Shown here one piece after another: positions 9,392 through 10,399 of a stretch of 10,399 nt of DNA. How positions within the stretch are numbered: the stretch's first letter is position 1; each line of letters begins with the position of its first letter. The position numbers and the translations under genes were made by a program. Under the pieces are notes generated by a model, which saw only the letters and a list, made by a program, of their open reading frames with translations, was not told where the DNA came from and did not search any database. The stretch is from Alectoria sarmentosa (lineage: Eukaryota; Ascomycota; Lecanoromycetes; Lecanorales; Parmeliaceae). The stretch is from positions 1-10,399 of the forward strand of contig WOGZ01000635.1 in assembly GCA_009733775.1 (NCBI GenBank), read 5' to 3'.

Positions 9392-9643
9392 AATATAATA
9401 TTCGATTGTCAAAAACCTCGTTTTAAATGTTCAAATTCGATCGTCAAGATTTCATTTTTCGCCGTTATAAAATCGAGTAATCAGACGTTTATCACGTATT
9501 TATTCGATTATTTAAAATCTATTAAATATAACACTCTTATTAATATATGTATAAACGATGTCAAAAAATATATTATATCGTTAATTAACTTCGCTATCGT
9601 CGTTAAAACATTTATACGAATTCGTATTTTTATATCTCATTAA
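9392..9643 (+). pseudogene. Open segment (83 codons) overlapping family B copy 2, unidentified
   Basis: Stop-bounded (stops at 9389 and 9641) with no suitable start codon. The C-terminal half contains IKYNTLINICINDVKKYI, matching IKYNAFINICINDI then a stop then KHI in the equivalent frame of 7384-7480. Matching peptides in both copies, and a stop in only one of them, suggest former coding sequence. Just downstream, a different frame in both copies reads FNVCDSK followed by A or S, L or I, then ELIK. This implies a frame change or a separate short ORF at the same place in both. I recognise no domain. Confidence 0.35.
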
Positions 9644-9940
9644 AGAAAATTATCGAGAGATTCACATCAAATCATGCGACGTTTGAATAAGATTTAACGT
9701 TTGCGACTCGAAAGCACTCGAATTAATCAAATAATCACGTTTATAAATTTTTTTATAATTTGAATATTAACATTATATCATTAAAATATTAAATTGCGTT
9801 TTTGATTATCATTTGCTTATTTCTTCAATAAATGTCTTTAAAATGAAAACTCTTTAACATTATAATAACGTATTCGCGATAAATTATCGATCGAGTTTAC
9901 AAAATAAATTATCGTTATCATCGTCGTCGTCGAAAAAAAA
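9510..9940 (+). repeat. Internal repeat family B, copy 2
   Basis: Direct repeat partner of 7384-7838. Many differences are transitions, but transversions and indels also occur, so this duplication is older than the LTR divergence. It ends in a short (cgt) run and 8 A residues (9933-9940) where copy 1 has 25 A. Confidence 0.75.
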
Positions 9941-10094
9941 CGTTTTTATAGCACGAAAAGTTCTTTATTTTTATTAATATTTTCAATTAACGAGCATATA
10001 TGCATAACGATTTTGTTATATAAAAATTATAATCTTTATGTTATCGATAAAAAAGATTTATATCGACTTATAGCGATAAAGGTTATTGTTACTC

Positions 10095-10108
10095 GAAGAG
10101 AGAAATAG
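10095..10108 (+). other. Polypurine tract (plus-strand primer site) upstream of the 3' LTR
   Basis: gaagagagaaatag is 13 purines in 14 bases and ends at the base before the LTR TG. This is where retroelements keep the RNase H-resistant primer for plus-strand DNA synthesis. Its survival as a G-containing purine run stands out in an interior that otherwise has few non-CpG guanines. The core of this tract, with one more base pair on each side, recurs at 8-20. Confidence 0.65.
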
Positions 10109-10286
10109 TGTTATAAGCGTATTTTATTTAGTTTTATTGTTTATTTAATTTTATCGAGTCTATCGACTCTAACGTGATTCAGAAATTTATATATAATCGA
10201 TCTTTTTTTCTTTTACATAGTTCTCTAAACTTATTATTCTCGTTATATATATTTATATAATTTTAAACTTTATACTAATTTTAATA
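10109..10286 (+). repeat. 3' long terminal repeat (178 bp)
   Basis: Partner of 4999-5176 at an offset of exactly 5,110 bp. It begins TGTTA, and its terminal CA has become TA, one of the transitions separating the copies. It is immediately preceded by a purine tract and followed by aaacg, which pairs with gaacg before the left LTR. Divergence is 24 of 178 positions (about 13.5%), split roughly evenly between losses in the left copy and losses in the right copy. Confidence 0.85.
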
Positions 10287-10291
10287 AAACG
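10287..10291. repeat. Right target-site duplication (aaacg)
   Basis: Five bases directly outside the right LTR, partner of 4994-4998 with one transition. The remaining 10292-10399 shows no gene and no further similarity to the left flank. Confidence 0.65.
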
Positions 10292-10399
10292 TATTTGAAA
10301 ATATATTTATAAATTTTAACGTTAATACAGATTTTTACATTGATATAAATATTATATTTAATTAATAAATATAAATTATAAAACATTATTTAACAATTT

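Larger units (their letters stand above)
4999..10286 (+). mobile_element. Decayed LTR retrotransposon, complete LTR to LTR, interior coding capacity lost
   Basis: Two direct repeats (4999-5176 and 10109-10286) align without gaps at a constant offset of 5,110 bp and bound an interior of 4,932 bp. Seen directly: the left repeat begins TGTTA and ends TAACA; the right begins TGTTA and ends TAATA. The 5 bp before the left repeat (gaacg) and after the right repeat (aaacg) match except for one G/A transition, as expected of a target-site duplication. A purine-rich tract directly precedes the right repeat, which sets the orientation as plus. Size fits Ty1/copia or Ty3/gypsy elements. Repeat differences are all transitions, consistent with RIP-like mutation after insertion. 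I could not recognise reverse transcriptase, integrase or protease motifs, nor a clear primer-binding site after 5176, so the superfamily is unassigned; a non-autonomous element is possible. The internal duplications (families A and B) are atypical for a standard retrotransposon. Confidence 0.82.

Noticed and set aside
9918..9932. cgt microsatellite near 9920
   Set aside because: Only about four repeats; it is a local variation at the end of family B copy 2.
1..10399. Bacterial, organellar or viral origin
   Set aside because: There are no dense ORFs, ribosome-binding sites, rRNA, tRNA or conserved organellar genes. LTR structure and repeat-directed transitions point to nuclear eukaryotic DNA.

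Overview
This is a eukaryotic, gene-poor, extremely AT-rich block (I estimate about 80% A+T). I see no intact conventional gene, no rRNA or tRNA, no CRISPR and no prokaryotic operon. Non-CpG cytosines are scarce while CpG survives at many times its expected frequency, TpA is very common, and the clearest repeat pair differs only by C/T and G/A transitions. That mutational footprint best fits cytosine-deamination damage of repeats, as in RIP (repeat-induced point mutation) in AT-rich isochores of filamentous ascomycetes. A CpG-enriched, AT-rich intergenic or heterochromatic region of a hymenopteran insect is the main alternative. I cannot name a species.

Layout: 1-43 ends in a 26-A run preceded by a purine-rich stretch. 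44-4998 is decayed non-coding DNA with a 22-bp tandem duplication (251-294), short palindromes, and a roughly 140-bp tandem pair with foldback hairpins (3960-4245). 4999-10286 is, in my reading, a complete but heavily mutated LTR retrotransposon of 5,288 bp. Its 178-bp LTRs start TG and end CA (TA in the right copy). It has TGTTA/TAACA terminal inverted repeats, a 5-bp target duplication with one transition, and a polypurine tract abutting the 3' LTR. 10287-10399 is flank.

The interior of the element is unusual. It holds two internally duplicated families. Family A (about 350-bp units at 5411-5764, 5765-6050, 7990-8375 and a partial one at 9014-9084) keeps the same plus-strand reading frame and a shared peptide motif ending in Phe-Asp-Leu in three units. 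Family B (7384-7838 and 9510-9940, offset about 2,126 bp) also shows plus-strand peptide similarity. The longest open frame, 8900-9199 (plus), carries the family A motif and a predicted membrane segment. I recognise no gag, protease, reverse transcriptase, RNase H or integrase motif, so the superfamily and the identity of these proteins stay open.

Strand bias: the plus strand inside the element is C-rich over G outside CpG (for example 11 to 0 in 5401-5460), while much of the left half is the reverse (for example 5 to 1 in favour of G in 3421-3480).
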